From the NCBI RefSeq assembly GCF_009857885.1, contig NZ_WWER01000003.1, positions 248,001 to 312,000 of the forward strand: 64,000 bases of DNA, read 5' to 3'. A model generated the notes under the pieces. That model saw only the letters and a list, made by a program, of their open reading frames with translations. It searched no databases and was not told the DNA's origin. Origin of the DNA: Pusillimonas sp. TS35 (GTDB taxonomy: Bacteria > Pseudomonadota > Gammaproteobacteria > Burkholderiales > Burkholderiaceae_B). Below are positions 27,422 through 36,634 of the stretch, piece after piece (position 1 is the stretch's first letter; each line of letters opens with the position of its first letter). A program made the translations under genes and the position numbers.

Positions 27422-27934
27422 ATGGCTCTCCTTCCTATCCTTCGCTACCCGGACCCACGCCTGCACACGGTGGCCAAGCCGGTGCAGGTAGTTGACGATC
27501 GCATTCGTCAACTGGTTCGCGACATGGCCGAAACCATGTACGCGGCGCCCGGCGTGGGGCTGGCCGCCACGCAGGTCGACGTCCACGAGCGCGTGGTCGT
27601 GATTGATGTGTCCGAAAACGGCGACGACTTGAAAGTTCTCATCAACCCCGAAATCACCTGGAAAAGCGACGACACCCAGGTATACGAAGAAGGCTGCCTG
27701 TCTGTGCCCGGCGTGTATGACGAAGTCAAACGCGCAGCGCGTGTGCACGTCAAGGCGCTGAACGAAAAGGGGCAGGCCTACGAATTCGAGGCCGAGGGGC
27801 TGTTGGCCGTCTGTGTGCAACACGAACTCGACCACCTGATGGGCAAGGTATTCGTCGAATATCTCTCTTCCCTCAAACAGGGTCGCATCAAAACCCGCCT
27901 GCGCAAGCAAGAGCGCGAAGCGTTGCGCGCCTGA
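27422..27934 (+). CDS. def: Peptide deformylase
   Basis: Metalloenzyme that removes the N-formyl group from new proteins; 170 aa. All three family motifs are present: [16 protein letters not shown] with the metal cysteine, and QHELDHLMG with the HExxH-type site (H-E-L-D-H). Nine bp separate it from fmt, the classical def-fmt pair. Confidence 0.97.
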   Translation: MALLPILRYPDPRLHTVAKPVQVVDDRIRQLVRDMAETMYAAPGVGLAATQVDVHERVVVIDVSENGDDLKVLINPEITWKSDDTQVYEEGCLSVPGVYDEVKRAARVHVKALNEKGQAYEFEAEGLLAVCVQHELDHLMGKVFVEYLSSLKQGRIKTRLRKQEREALRA

Positions 27935-27942
27935 CGCCGGCC

Positions 27943-28884
27943 ATGCGCATCGTTTTCGCCGGCACCCCCGAATTCGCCCGCCAGGCGCTGAGCGCCATTC
28001 TCGACGCGGGCCACGACGTCCCCCTCGTGCTCACTCAACCCGACCGGCCCGCCGGCCGGGGTCTCAAACTCACGCCCAGCCCGGTCAAGGCGGCCGCGCT
28101 GGCGGCAGGCATCCCCGTTTGCCAGCCGCGCAGCCTGCGTCTGGACGGCAAGTATCCGGACGAAGCCGCCGAGGCACGCGACGCGCTGCAGCAGGCGGCG
28201 CCCGCGCTCATGGTGGTGGCCGCCTACGGCTTGCTGTTACCGCAGTGGGTGCTCGATCTGCCCACATATGGCTGCTTCAACATCCATGCCAGCCTGCTGC
28301 CGCGCTGGCGCGGCGCCGCGCCCATCCAGCGTGCCATCGAAGCAGGCGACACCGAAACCGGCATCACCATCATGCAGATGGACGCCGGCCTGGACACCGG
28401 CGACATGCTGCTGGTGCATAGGCTGCCGATCACCATCGGCCACACCGCCGCTCGCCTGCACGACGAACTCGCGGCCTCGGGCGCGCAAGCCATTGTCGAC
28501 GCCATTGCCGCACTCGAACGAGGCGCCCTCAAGGCCAGCCCGCAACCGGCCGACGGCGTCACCTACGCCGCCAAGCTCAGCAAGGCTGAAGCCGCTCTGG
28601 ACTTCTCGCAGCCCGCAAATGTGCTGGCACGCCGCGTGCGCGCCTTCAACCCAGTGCCAGGCGCCACGCTGCGCCTGCCGGGCCTGGCAGAGCCCGTCAA
28701 GGCGTGGCAGGCTGTCGCGCTGCCTGCCACGGCGTCGGCTGCATCACCGGGCAGCGTGCTCAACGCCAGTGACGAGGGGGTGGATATCGCCACGGCTGAT
28801 GGCGTCCTACGCATCACCGAACTGCAAAAGGCCGGCGGAAAACGCCAGCTCGCCGACGTGTTCATCCGCGGCTGGCAGCCCTGA
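27943..28884 (+). CDS. fmt: Methionyl-tRNA formyltransferase
   Basis: Formylates initiator Met-tRNA using 10-formyl-tetrahydrofolate; 313 aa. N-terminal [16 protein letters not shown], catalytic [20 protein letters not shown] (Asn, His) and [11 protein letters not shown] (Asp), then a C-terminal tRNA-binding domain beginning about residue 210. Partner of def. Confidence 0.97.
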   Translation: MRIVFAGTPEFARQALSAILDAGHDVPLVLTQPDRPAGRGLKLTPSPVKAAALAAGIPVCQPRSLRLDGKYPDEAAEARDALQQAAPALMVVAAYGLLLPQWVLDLPTYGCFNIHASLLPRWRGAAPIQRAIEAGDTETGITIMQMDAGLDTGDMLLVHRLPITIGHTAARLHDELAASGAQAIVDAIAALERGALKASPQPADGVTYAAKLSKAEAALDFSQPANVLARRVRAFNPVPGATLRLPGLAEPVKAWQAVALPATASAASPGSVLNASDEGVDIATADGVLRITELQKAGGKRQLADVFIRGWQP

Positions 28885-28901
28885 GCAGCCGGGTAACGCA
28901 C

Positions 28902-28931
28902 TGCAAAACCGGTGCGCAACCGGCATAAAAT
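28902..28931 (+). promoter_or_regulatory. Weak candidate promoter of the HMG-CoA lyase gene
   Basis: TAAAAT at 28926-28931 in the 164-bp gap after fmt; the region 17-18 bp upstream (TGCAAA, 28902-28907) is a poor -35. Reported only because the gene needs its own start signal. Confidence 0.25.
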
Positions 28932-29048
28932 GGATGATTGCGGGCGTGCGGCGTCACATGCCGCAAACCAGTACCGCACGTGCCACAGGGCTGCCATCAT
29001 CCCGCCCAAGCAGTGCAGCGACATATCAACGGATAACAGGACGAGACC

Positions 29049-29957
29049 ATGCCATTGCCCAGTAAAGTCAAAATTGTCGAAGTTGGCCCGCGCGACGGCC
29101 TGCAGAACGAAAAAGCCTTCATCGACACCGCTGTAAAAATCGCCTTTGTGGACCGCCTGACCGACGCCGGCTTTCCCAATATCGAGGCGGCGTCGTTCGT
29201 ATCGCCCAAATGGGTGCCGCAGATGGCCGACGGGGCAGAGGTGATGGCAGGCATCCGGCGCAAGCCCGGCACCCTCTATTCGGCCCTCACGCCCAATATG
29301 AAAGGCTTTGAGGCGGCGCTGGCCGCGCGCGCAGACGAGGTCGTGATCTTCGGCGCCGCCAGCGAAGCGTTCTCACAGAAGAACATCAATTGCTCAATCG
29401 CCGAATCCATCGCCCGCTTCGAGCCTGTGGCGCAGGCCGCCAAACAAGCCGGGCTGCGTCTGCGCGCCAGCATCAGCTGTGCGCTGGGCTGCCCTTACCA
29501 GGGCGAGGTGCCCGTCGAGTCCGTGGTAGACGTGGCAAGGCGCTTTGCGGCGCTGGGCTGCGATGAGATCGACGTGGCCGACACGATCGGCGTCGGCACG
29601 GCCGCGCAGGTCGGCCGCGTCATGCGCGCAGTTACCGACGTCATTGATCCGGCGCGCGTCTCGGGCCATTTCCACGACACCTACGGCCAGGCGCTGGCCA
29701 ACATCCTGGCCGCCATGGAAGCCGGCATCTCCATCTTCCACAGCTCGGTGTCGGGCCTGGGCGGCTGCCCCTATGCCAAGGGCGCCACCGGTAACGTGGC
29801 AACCGAAGATGTGCTGTACATGATGCACGGCTTGGGCATCGAAACCGGCGTCGACCTGAACGCCGTGGTTGAGGCTGGCCAGTGGATTTCCCAGCATATG
29901 GGCCGCAAGGGCGCCAGCCGCGCCGGCAATGCGCTGGCCGCGCGGCAGGCGGCGTAA
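29049..29957 (+). CDS. mvaB: Hydroxymethylglutaryl-CoA lyase
   Basis: Cleaves HMG-CoA to acetyl-CoA and acetoacetate, the last step of leucine catabolism; 302 aa. TIM-barrel with KIVEVGPRDGLQNEK at the N-terminus, HFHDTYGQALAN (metal-binding histidines) and the catalytic-cysteine signature SVSGLGGCPYAKGATGN near residue 238. No other leucine-degradation genes are adjacent, so it stands alone apart from the small membrane protein that follows two bases later. Confidence 0.94.
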   Translation: MPLPSKVKIVEVGPRDGLQNEKAFIDTAVKIAFVDRLTDAGFPNIEAASFVSPKWVPQMADGAEVMAGIRRKPGTLYSALTPNMKGFEAALAARADEVVIFGAASEAFSQKNINCSIAESIARFEPVAQAAKQAGLRLRASISCALGCPYQGEVPVESVVDVARRFAALGCDEIDVADTIGVGTAAQVGRVMRAVTDVIDPARVSGHFHDTYGQALANILAAMEAGISIFHSSVSGLGGCPYAKGATGNVATEDVLYMMHGLGIETGVDLNAVVEAGQWISQHMGRKGASRAGNALAARQAA

Positions 29958-29959
29958 TC

Positions 29960-30436
29960 GTGTTTCCGGGGTTTCAAGCGCCCGATGCGCAAGCGCGCGC
30001 GCAACTTCTGGCCGAACTGGCCCCCCTGCCTCTGCAAGGCAAGGCCTGGCCTACCTGGATCAAAGTGCTGGCCGTTGTGGTGCTGACGCTGATCGGGCTC
30101 AAGATCGGCCAGATCGCCGCCAGCCCGCTCGGGCAAAACATCAGCCCGGCTGTCAGCGCCAGCATTGTGCTGTGTTTCGCAGGGTTGATCGTGCTGGCGC
30201 GCTACATGATCGTGTCACAGACAAGCATCACCGAAAGCGGCATCGAACAAACCTGGCTGGGCAAGCGCGAAATCGCCTGGGACCAGATCCAGTACGCCAA
30301 GTTTATCCCGCTGGTGGCCTCGAAGCGCCTGGTGTGCTTCCCGGCACGGGGGCGACCTGTCGTTTTCCAGGCCGGCACAAGAGAACTGCAGATCGCCTTT
30401 GCCCGCATCGCCCTGGCCTATCGCCGCAGGCGATGA
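29960..30436 (+). CDS. Small membrane protein with PH-like domain, function unknown
   Basis: Hypothetical protein of 158 aa from a GTG (VFPGFQAPDAQARAQLLA). Two transmembrane helices, about residues 33-53 and 63-83, are followed by a soluble segment (ITESGIEQTWLGKREIAWDQ) resembling the short PH-like domains of bacterial membrane proteins of the DUF304/YdbS or YcxB kind. I do not recognise a named family. It starts two bases after the HMG-CoA lyase stop and is followed by a strong stem-loop, so it ends that transcript. Confidence 0.75.
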   Translation: MFPGFQAPDAQARAQLLAELAPLPLQGKAWPTWIKVLAVVVLTLIGLKIGQIAASPLGQNISPAVSASIVLCFAGLIVLARYMIVSQTSITESGIEQTWLGKREIAWDQIQYAKFIPLVASKRLVCFPARGRPVVFQAGTRELQIAFARIALAYRRRR

Positions 30437-30440
30437 TAGC

Positions 30441-30463
30441 AGGGCGGGCGCAACGCCCGCCCT
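30441..30463. terminator. Strong stem-loop after the membrane-protein gene
   Basis: Perfect 10-bp stem AGGGCGGGCG/CGCCCGCCCT with loop CAA, starting 5 nt after the stop codon. No T-run. It may end transcription in either direction between the two convergent genes. Confidence 0.65.
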
Positions 30464-30494
30464 ATTCACCCCAGTCCGCGACACCCGCAGTGGC

Positions 30495-30510
30495 AGGGCG
30501 GCCGCGCCCT
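30495..30510. terminator. Second stem-loop, 3' of the amino-acid receptor gene
   Basis: AGGGCG/CGCCCT stem of 6 bp with loop GCCG, 5 nt beyond the stop codon of the leftward receptor gene. No T-run. Confidence 0.45.
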
Positions 30511-30514
30511 TACA

Positions 30515-31540
30515 TCAGCGTATCGGCAGCCCATACATCAGGCCGCCGTTGGTCCATTGTGCATTGAGGCCGCGCTGGATCTTGAGTGGGCTGCCCTGCC
30601 CGACATTGCGCTCGAAGCTTTCGCCGTAGTTACCGACCTGCTTGATGATGTTGTAGGCCCATTTTTCGTCCAGGCCCATGTTTTTGCCAGCGCCCTCGGT
30701 CACACCCAGCATGCGGCGGATATTGGGGTTTTCGCTCTTGAGTTGATCATCCACGTTCTGGGACGTGACGCCTAGCTCTTCGGCGCCGATCATGGCCTGC
30801 AGCGACCATTTCACGATATTGAGCCATTTGTCGTCGCCCTGGCGCACGAACGGCCCCAGCGGTTCTTTGGAAATAATCTCGGGCAGCACCAGGTAGTCGT
30901 CGGGCTTGGCGAGTTTAGAGATGCGGATGGACGCCAAGCCCGAGGCATCGGTGGTAAAGACATCGCAGCGCCCGGCGGCAAAGGCATTGACCACCTCATT
31001 GAACTGCTCGATGACAACCGGCTTGTACTCAACCTTGTTGGTGCGCGCCCAATCGGCCATGGTGTTTTCGTTGCTGGTGCCAGTCTGCATGCACACCGAA
31101 GCGCCACTGATTTCTTTGGCACTCTTCACGCCCAGCGACTTGGGCACCAGAAAACCCTGGCCATCGTAAAAATTGATGCCGGCCGATATCACCCCCAACG
31201 CAGTATCCCGTTGCTGGGTGACCGTTGTATTGCGCGCCAGCAGGTCGATTTCGCCTGACTGCAGCGCCGTAAAACGCTGCTGGGAATTGAGAGGCACCGC
31301 CTTGAACTTGGCGGCGTCGCCCAGCACGGCCGCGGCAACAGCCCGGCACATGTCGACATCCAGGCCTTGCCAGGTGCCCTTGGCATCGGGCGCGGAAAAG
31401 CCTGCAAAGCCGGTGGTGACGCCGCAATTGACGACGCCGCGCTGCTTGACGACATCCAGCGTGTCTGCCTGTGCGGCTTGCAGGCCTGCCAGCGCCAGGA
31501 TGGCGCCCAGGGCATAGTTGATGGTGCTGCGTTTGCGCAT
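30515..31540 (-). CDS. Amino-acid ABC transporter substrate-binding protein (AapJ type)
   Basis: Periplasmic receptor of the polar amino-acid family, 341 aa, closest in style to AapJ-like general L-amino-acid binding proteins. Signal peptide MRKRSTINYALGAILALAG with cleavage near QAAQA-D. Family features: VKQRGVVNCGV, GTWQGLDVDMCRAVAAAVLG, LQSGEIDLLARNTTVT and the CDVFTTDASGL segment. The start at 31540 has AGGGGG 5-6 nt upstream. No permease or ATPase gene of this transporter is nearby, so it works with components elsewhere. It is separated from the ligase gene by 212 bp and probably has its own promoter. Confidence 0.92.
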   Translation of the reverse strand: MRKRSTINYALGAILALAGLQAAQADTLDVVKQRGVVNCGVTTGFAGFSAPDAKGTWQGLDVDMCRAVAAAVLGDAAKFKAVPLNSQQRFTALQSGEIDLLARNTTVTQQRDTALGVISAGINFYDGQGFLVPKSLGVKSAKEISGASVCMQTGTSNENTMADWARTNKVEYKPVVIEQFNEVVNAFAAGRCDVFTTDASGLASIRISKLAKPDDYLVLPEIISKEPLGPFVRQGDDKWLNIVKWSLQAMIGAEELGVTSQNVDDQLKSENPNIRRMLGVTEGAGKNMGLDEKWAYNIIKQVGNYGESFERNVGQGSPLKIQRGLNAQWTNGGLMYGLPIR

Positions 31541-31752
31541 GGGGTTCCCCCTGAAATGAATGAGATTCATGGCGCGCCGAACCGCAACACGACTGGCCGG
31601 CGACCGGCTTTTTCGTCGATGTTACCCCAAAGCATCCCCGACGCGCCTTGGCGCGGCGGCCAAGGGCCCGCGTGCGCACTGCCTGCGCCGTGCCCCTTCT
31701 CTGCACCCGACCTCCCCGCACTCGACCATTACGGACGACGATGCGGCTGAAC

Positions 31753-33027
31753 TTAATCGTAGCTCCTCAGGTCATCAATCACTTTGCCATCGTTAGGCAG
31801 GGTGCCTGGCAGCACAGGCTCGATTACGGCGCGCAACTTGGTGAGTTCGCGCACCGATTCGGCCACGCGGGCCAGGATATCCTGCCCGGGCGCGTCCATT
31901 TCTGCTTTGAGCACCATCACATCATTGCCCATGCTGCCGCTTACCTCCAGCCGCGCCTTGCGCACCTCGGGGTGGCGGCGCAACACACCCGCAACCTGAG
32001 CCGGATGTACGAACATGCCGCGCACCTTGGTGGTCTGATCGGCCCGCCCCATCCAGCCTCGGATGCGCAGGTTGCCGCGCCCGCAGGACGATGCGCCCGG
32101 CATGACAGCGGATAGATCACCGGTACCGAAGCGGACGAGCGGGTAGTCGGGATTGAGCGTCGTCACGACGACTTCGCCTACTTCACCATCGGGCAACGCC
32201 TGGTTGGTACCCGGTCGTACGATCTCCAGAACGATGTCTTCATTCACCACCAGCCCCTCGCGCGCGGAGGTTTCGTAGGCCATCATGCCCAAGTCGGCAC
32301 TGCCGTAGGCTTGGTAGCCATCTATGCCTCTCTCGGCAAACCAAAGACGCAGCGACGGCGTGAAAGCTTCACCCGAAAACAGCGCGCGTTGCAGCGAAGG
32401 GAGCGCCACCCCCATCTGCCCGGCCTTTTCAAGAATGATGCGCAGGAAGCTGGGCGTACCAACGTAACCGTCTGGCTGCAGATCCGCGATCGCCTGAACC
32501 TGCAGCTCTGTCTGGCCGACGCCACCCGGAAATACGGTGCAGCCCACAGCGTGGGCGGCGGTCTCCATCATCGACCCCGCAGGCGTGAAATGATACGAGA
32601 AGCAGTTGTACACCAAGTCGCCAGGCCTGAAGCCCGCCGCATACAGCGAGCGCGCAAATCCCCAGTAATCGACGCGGCGGCTCTCGGGCTCGTAGATGGG
32701 CCCTGGCGATGCGAACACTCGTGCTGCCTCGCCCCAACCGATCGCCGAATAACCGCCAAAGATGCGCGCAACCGGCGACATCCCCGACGCGCCATTGGCC
32801 TGGCGCGCGGCGAGCTGGGCCTGCAGCAGTTCACTTTTGCGCAACACAGGGATGCGCTGCAAGTCTGCACGCGAGCGGATGCTGTCCGTCTCTACGCCCT
32901 GCAACTGCGCGGCGATAGCCGGCGCGCGCCGGCATGCCCGCGCCAGGGCCTCGGGCAGCCGCTCGAACAGCAGGCGTTCACGCTCAGTGCACGCCAGGGT
33001 TTCCCGCTCTTCGTAATAACTTTCCAT
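31753..33027 (-). CDS. PaaK-like phenylacetate-CoA ligase family protein
   Basis: Adenylate-forming enzyme of the phenylacetate-CoA ligase/F390-synthetase group, 424 aa. It starts MESYYEERETLACTERER, with AYGSADLGMMAYETS and VRFGTGDLSAVMPG as ATP/adenylate-site segments and RGMFVHPAQVAGVLRRHPE at the C-terminal domain start. It should activate an aromatic or other carboxylic acid as a CoA thioester; the substrate is unknown. It is the last gene of the LIV-type transporter operon, 82 bp after livF, which suggests that it activates what the transporter imports. Confidence 0.85.
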   Translation of the reverse strand: MESYYEERETLACTERERLLFERLPEALARACRRAPAIAAQLQGVETDSIRSRADLQRIPVLRKSELLQAQLAARQANGASGMSPVARIFGGYSAIGWGEAARVFASPGPIYEPESRRVDYWGFARSLYAAGFRPGDLVYNCFSYHFTPAGSMMETAAHAVGCTVFPGGVGQTELQVQAIADLQPDGYVGTPSFLRIILEKAGQMGVALPSLQRALFSGEAFTPSLRLWFAERGIDGYQAYGSADLGMMAYETSAREGLVVNEDIVLEIVRPGTNQALPDGEVGEVVVTTLNPDYPLVRFGTGDLSAVMPGASSCGRGNLRIRGWMGRADQTTKVRGMFVHPAQVAGVLRRHPEVRKARLEVSGSMGNDVMVLKAEMDAPGQDILARVAESVRELTKLRAVIEPVLPGTLPNDGKVIDDLRSYD

Positions 33028-33109
33028 GGCTCATCCTTACTTGCGGCCAACCCCCGCCTATGGCGCGCGACATCTGCGCACCCGAAGGCGTGTCCCCACG
33101 GCCGCCGCC

Positions 33110-33955
33110 TTACGCCAACCAGCGTTTGCGGCGGCGGTAGAACTTGGTATCCCGAAAGCTCTTGCGCTCTCCGCTCGATACCCCCAGGTAAAATTCCTTC
33201 ACATCTTCGTTCTCGGCCAGCACCGACGCCTGGCCATCCATCATCACCCGCCCGTTTTCCAGGATGTAGCCGTAATCGGCATACTTGAGTGCGATATTGG
33301 TGTTCTGCTCTGCCAGCAAAAAACTGACGCGCTCGCGTTGATTCAAGCCGCGCACGATCTCGAAGATCTCTTCCACAATCTGCGGCGCAAGCCCCATCGA
33401 GGGCTCATCCAACAGAATCATGCTTGGGTCGGCCATCAGTGCACGGCCGATTGCGGTCATCTGCTGCTCCCCGCCCGAGGTATAGCCGGCCTGGCTGGCG
33501 CGGCGCTGCTTCAGCCGCGGAAAATACTGATACACACGGTCCAGCGAGGCCGACAGGTCTCCCCGGCTCAAGCGCCGCGTGTAGGCGCCGGTGAGCAGGT
33601 TTTCCTCTATCGTAAGGTGCGCAAAACAATGCCGCCCCTCCATCACCTGTACCACGCCGCGCTTGACCAGGTCGGCCGGCGTCAGGCTGTCGATGCGCTC
33701 GCCGCGATAATCAATATTGCCCTTGGTGACATCGCCGCGTTCGGCGCGCAGCAGATTGGACACCGCGCGCAACGTGGTGGTCTTTCCGGCGCCGTTGGCA
33801 CCCAGAAGCGCCACGATGCTGCCCTCGGGCACACACAGCGAGACGCCCTTGAGTACCAGGATCACGTGGTTATAGATCACCTCGATGCCGTTGACATTGA
33901 GCAGGATGCGCCCTTCGGCGGAGGGGGCATCGGTAGGGTTGAGGTTCGCACTCAT
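33110..33955 (-). CDS. livF: Branched-chain amino-acid-type ABC transporter ATPase LivF
   Basis: ABC ATPase of 281 aa. Walker A GANGAGKTT, signature SGGEQQM, Walker B MILLDEPSMGLAP. Start at 33955 (MSANLNPTDAPS) has CAGGAAACCC upstream. The C-terminal tail (FRDTKFYRRRKRW) is longer and more basic than in LivF of E. coli (237 aa); such longer forms accompany the CoA-ligase-linked LIV operons of Burkholderiales. Energises uptake with LivG. Confidence 0.92.
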   Translation of the reverse strand: MSANLNPTDAPSAEGRILLNVNGIEVIYNHVILVLKGVSLCVPEGSIVALLGANGAGKTTTLRAVSNLLRAERGDVTKGNIDYRGERIDSLTPADLVKRGVVQVMEGRHCFAHLTIEENLLTGAYTRRLSRGDLSASLDRVYQYFPRLKQRRASQAGYTSGGEQQMTAIGRALMADPSMILLDEPSMGLAPQIVEEIFEIVRGLNQRERVSFLLAEQNTNIALKYADYGYILENGRVMMDGQASVLAENEDVKEFYLGVSSGERKSFRDTKFYRRRKRWLA

Positions 33956-33989
33956 GGGTTTCCTGCCTGTATTCCTGTTTACCGTATCG

Positions 33990-34046
33990 CGGGACGCGGC
34001 AAGTGCCTTCGCCGCGCCCCTTGAAGCGTCACCCGCTTGCGTCCCG
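33990..34046. other. Stem-loop region between the receptor gene and livF
   Basis: Outer stem CGGGACGC (33990-33997) / GCGTCCCG (34039-34046); inner alternative GCGGC/GCCGC (33996-34000/34011-34015). No T-run. Likely affects mRNA decay or read-through after the receptor gene. Confidence 0.45.
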
Positions 34047-34064
34047 GCTATGACATCGCGCCGA

Positions 34065-35408
34065 TCACGACTCCTTGGCGCAGTCACGCTGCGTCAGTTT
34101 CTTCTCCTGGGCGTACTTGGCACCCAGCGATTCCACCAGCGGCCGCACGTATTTCTTCTCGGAGCGGTACCAGTCGGAGACCACGTTGTACTTCTTGCCG
34201 TCCCACTGAATCACGCGCGCCGCATCGTCGCCCATGTGGTCCGCGCAGCTGGTTTTTACCGGCACCATCAGGTTGGCAAAACCCAGCTCCTTGAGCCGCT
34301 CTTCTGTCAGGTTCAGGTGCTCCAGCCCCCACTGCACCTGCTCCGGCGTCATGTGCTTACCCTTGCCGAACTTTTCCTGTGCGGCGCGGATGGCCTCGAC
34401 CTGCAGCATGGAAATCATCATGCCGCGTGTATGGCCAATAGAACCGAAGGAGCTCTTGGCGCTGTCCGTGCCCAGGCCCTTTTCATACACATATTTTTTT
34501 ACGTCGTCGTGCACGCGGCCATGGCTGGCGCTATTGTGGATGGTGACACCGTTGTAGCCCTTGGCAATGTCGCCCAAGTCGCGCACATCATGCTCAGACG
34601 CCGCCCACCAGATGCCGTACATCTTGTCGCGCGGATAACCGACAGCCTGCGCTTCGCGGATGGCGGTGGGTGTCATGATGCCCGCGCTCCACAGCAATAC
34701 ATAGTCTGGACGCTCCTTGCGTATCTGCAGCCAGGTCGACTTCTGCTGCACGCCTGGTGCGGTGACTGGATAGAGCTGCAAGGTATAGCCATTGGCCTTG
34801 GCACGCGACTCCAGCAGCGGGATAGGCTCTTTGCCGAAGGGCGAATCGTGATAAACGAGTGCAATCTTCTTGCCCTTGAGCTTGTCTTCGCCGCCCAGCT
34901 TTTTGGCGATGTCCTGGATCATTACGTCGGCCGCGGTCCAGTATGTGCCCAGCAGCGGGAAATTCCACTTGAACACGGTGCCATCGGCCGATTGCGACAG
35001 GCCATAGCCCACCGTCAATACGGAGACGTGGTCCTGGAAAGCCTTATCCGTAACCGCAAAGGTGATGCCAGTGGACTGCGTATCGAAACTGGATGCGCCG
35101 CCGTTGGCGCCCTTCAGGCGTTCATAACACTCAACACCCTTGTCGGTGGCGTAGGCGGTCTCGCATTCCTCGTACACAATCTTCACGCCATTGATGCCGC
35201 CGTCACGCTCATTGACCAGCTTCAGGTAGTCCATTTTGCCGTCAGCCCAAGGGATGCCCAGCGGTGCGAACGAGCCCGTGCGATACGCCAGCAAGGGAAT
35301 GAACTGCGTTTCTTGCGCTGAGGCGGCCGCGGGCAGCACGGCACCCGCCACCGCGGCGCCCAGCGCAAGTGCGGAAGCAGCCGCTGCGAACGAAAATCGT
35401 GGTTTCAT
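34065..35408 (-). CDS. LIV-type ABC transporter substrate-binding protein
   Basis: Periplasmic-binding protein type 1 of the leucine/isoleucine/valine family, 447 aa, larger than LivJ (about 370). Signal peptide MKPRFSFAAAASALALGAAV with cleavage after ASA near residue 31, then FIPLLAYRTGSFAPLGIPWADGK. The start is set by AGGAGG 7 nt upstream (35416-35421). The ligand is not evident; the two CoA ligases in the operon point to an organic acid rather than a branched-chain amino acid. Lies between livM and livF. Confidence 0.9.
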   Translation of the reverse strand: MKPRFSFAAAASALALGAAVAGAVLPAAASAQETQFIPLLAYRTGSFAPLGIPWADGKMDYLKLVNERDGGINGVKIVYEECETAYATDKGVECYERLKGANGGASSFDTQSTGITFAVTDKAFQDHVSVLTVGYGLSQSADGTVFKWNFPLLGTYWTAADVMIQDIAKKLGGEDKLKGKKIALVYHDSPFGKEPIPLLESRAKANGYTLQLYPVTAPGVQQKSTWLQIRKERPDYVLLWSAGIMTPTAIREAQAVGYPRDKMYGIWWAASEHDVRDLGDIAKGYNGVTIHNSASHGRVHDDVKKYVYEKGLGTDSAKSSFGSIGHTRGMMISMLQVEAIRAAQEKFGKGKHMTPEQVQWGLEHLNLTEERLKELGFANLMVPVKTSCADHMGDDAARVIQWDGKKYNVVSDWYRSEKKYVRPLVESLGAKYAQEKKLTQRDCAKES

Positions 35409-35500
35409 CTCCAGTCCTCCTGATGGTGTCTGATGCACCGTTTGTTGTGGCGGACAATGCCCGCCGGTTGTCATGCTGAAAGTTGCCACCGCACCGCGCT

Positions 35501-36565
35501 TCAGTGCGGGAACGGCCAGATGCGCAATTTTTCTTTTCCGATGCTCCAGAGCCTGGCCAGGCCATGCGGCTCGACGATCAGGAAAAACACGATCAGCGCC
35601 CCGAACACCATGTGCTCGATGTGCGAGGCCACGTCAACCGGAATGCTCAGGCCCACCAGGTGCGGCGCATTTGTAAGGAACACCGGCAGCAGCACCATGA
35701 AAGCCGCGCCGAAGAAGCTGCCTACGATAGAGCCGAGCCCGCCGATAATGACAATAAACAGCAGCTGCAGCGAGCGGGTGAGGTCGAAGGCCAACGGCTC
35801 CCAGGAACCGAGGTGGACATACGCCCACAATGCGCCGGCGACGCCTATGTAGAAGGAACTGACCGCAAAAGCTGTGAGCTTGGCATAGACTGGCCGGATG
35901 CCGATGACGGCGGCGGCAACGTCCATATCGCGGATGGCCATCCATTGGCGGCCAATGGCGCCGCGCACGAGGTTCTTGGCCAGCAGCGCAAAAACGATCA
36001 CAAACACCAGCACGAAGAGATAGCGCTGCACCGGCGTCTGCACCGGCAGGCCAAATGCGCTCAGTGCCGGAACCGACACGTTGCCTGAGGAAGAATAGTT
36101 GGTGAAGAAGGGTATACGCAGGAAGGCCCAGTCAATGAAGAACTGTGCCGCCAGCGTCGTAACGGCCAGATAGAGCCCGCGTATACGCAGGCTGGGCACG
36201 CCGAACACCACGCCCACCAACGTCGCAAAGACGCCCCCGAGCAGAATCTGCGCCACCAGCGGCAGGCCCGGTAGACGTACACCAAAATTCCACGCCGCAT
36301 AGGCGCCCACCGCCATGAACGCACCAGAACCAATGGAAATCTGGCCGCAATAACCCACCAGGATGTTGAGCCCGATCGCGGCGAGCGACAGGATCAGGAA
36401 GGGGATGAGGATGGCCTGCAGAAAATAGCCCGATGCCAGGGCCGGCACGAGCAGAAAGGCCGCCGCCAGCAAGGCCAGCATGAAGACGCGGTCTTGACGG
36501 ATGGGGAAAATCTGCTGGTCGGCGCGGTAGCTGCTTTTGAACTGGCCGTTTTCGCGATAGTACAT
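35501..36565 (-). CDS. livM: LIV-type ABC permease LivM
   Basis: Integral membrane permease, 354 aa, with about eight to ten helices from residue 28 on. Conserved LivM segments: ILVGYCGQISIGSGAFMAVGAYAAW and the cytoplasmic-loop GRQWMAIRDMDVAAAVIGI that contacts the ATPases. The first 27 residues (MYYRENGQFKSSYRADQQIF) are a soluble N-terminus typical of this LivM subgroup. Forms the channel with LivH. Confidence 0.93.
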   Translation of the reverse strand: MYYRENGQFKSSYRADQQIFPIRQDRVFMLALLAAAFLLVPALASGYFLQAILIPFLILSLAAIGLNILVGYCGQISIGSGAFMAVGAYAAWNFGVRLPGLPLVAQILLGGVFATLVGVVFGVPSLRIRGLYLAVTTLAAQFFIDWAFLRIPFFTNYSSSGNVSVPALSAFGLPVQTPVQRYLFVLVFVIVFALLAKNLVRGAIGRQWMAIRDMDVAAAVIGIRPVYAKLTAFAVSSFYIGVAGALWAYVHLGSWEPLAFDLTRSLQLLFIVIIGGLGSIVGSFFGAAFMVLLPVFLTNAPHLVGLSIPVDVASHIEHMVFGALIVFFLIVEPHGLARLWSIGKEKLRIWPFPH

Positions 36566-36634
36566 AATCGGATCCCGCTCTGCCGGCGCCCGCCCTGTGC
36601 GTGCGCCTGGATGGATTTGAAAGAGTGACCTTGT

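Noticed and set aside
33885-35321. 478-codon open frame on the + strand
   Set aside because: Antisense to the LIV receptor gene and the start of livF; His/Val/Leu-rich shadow.
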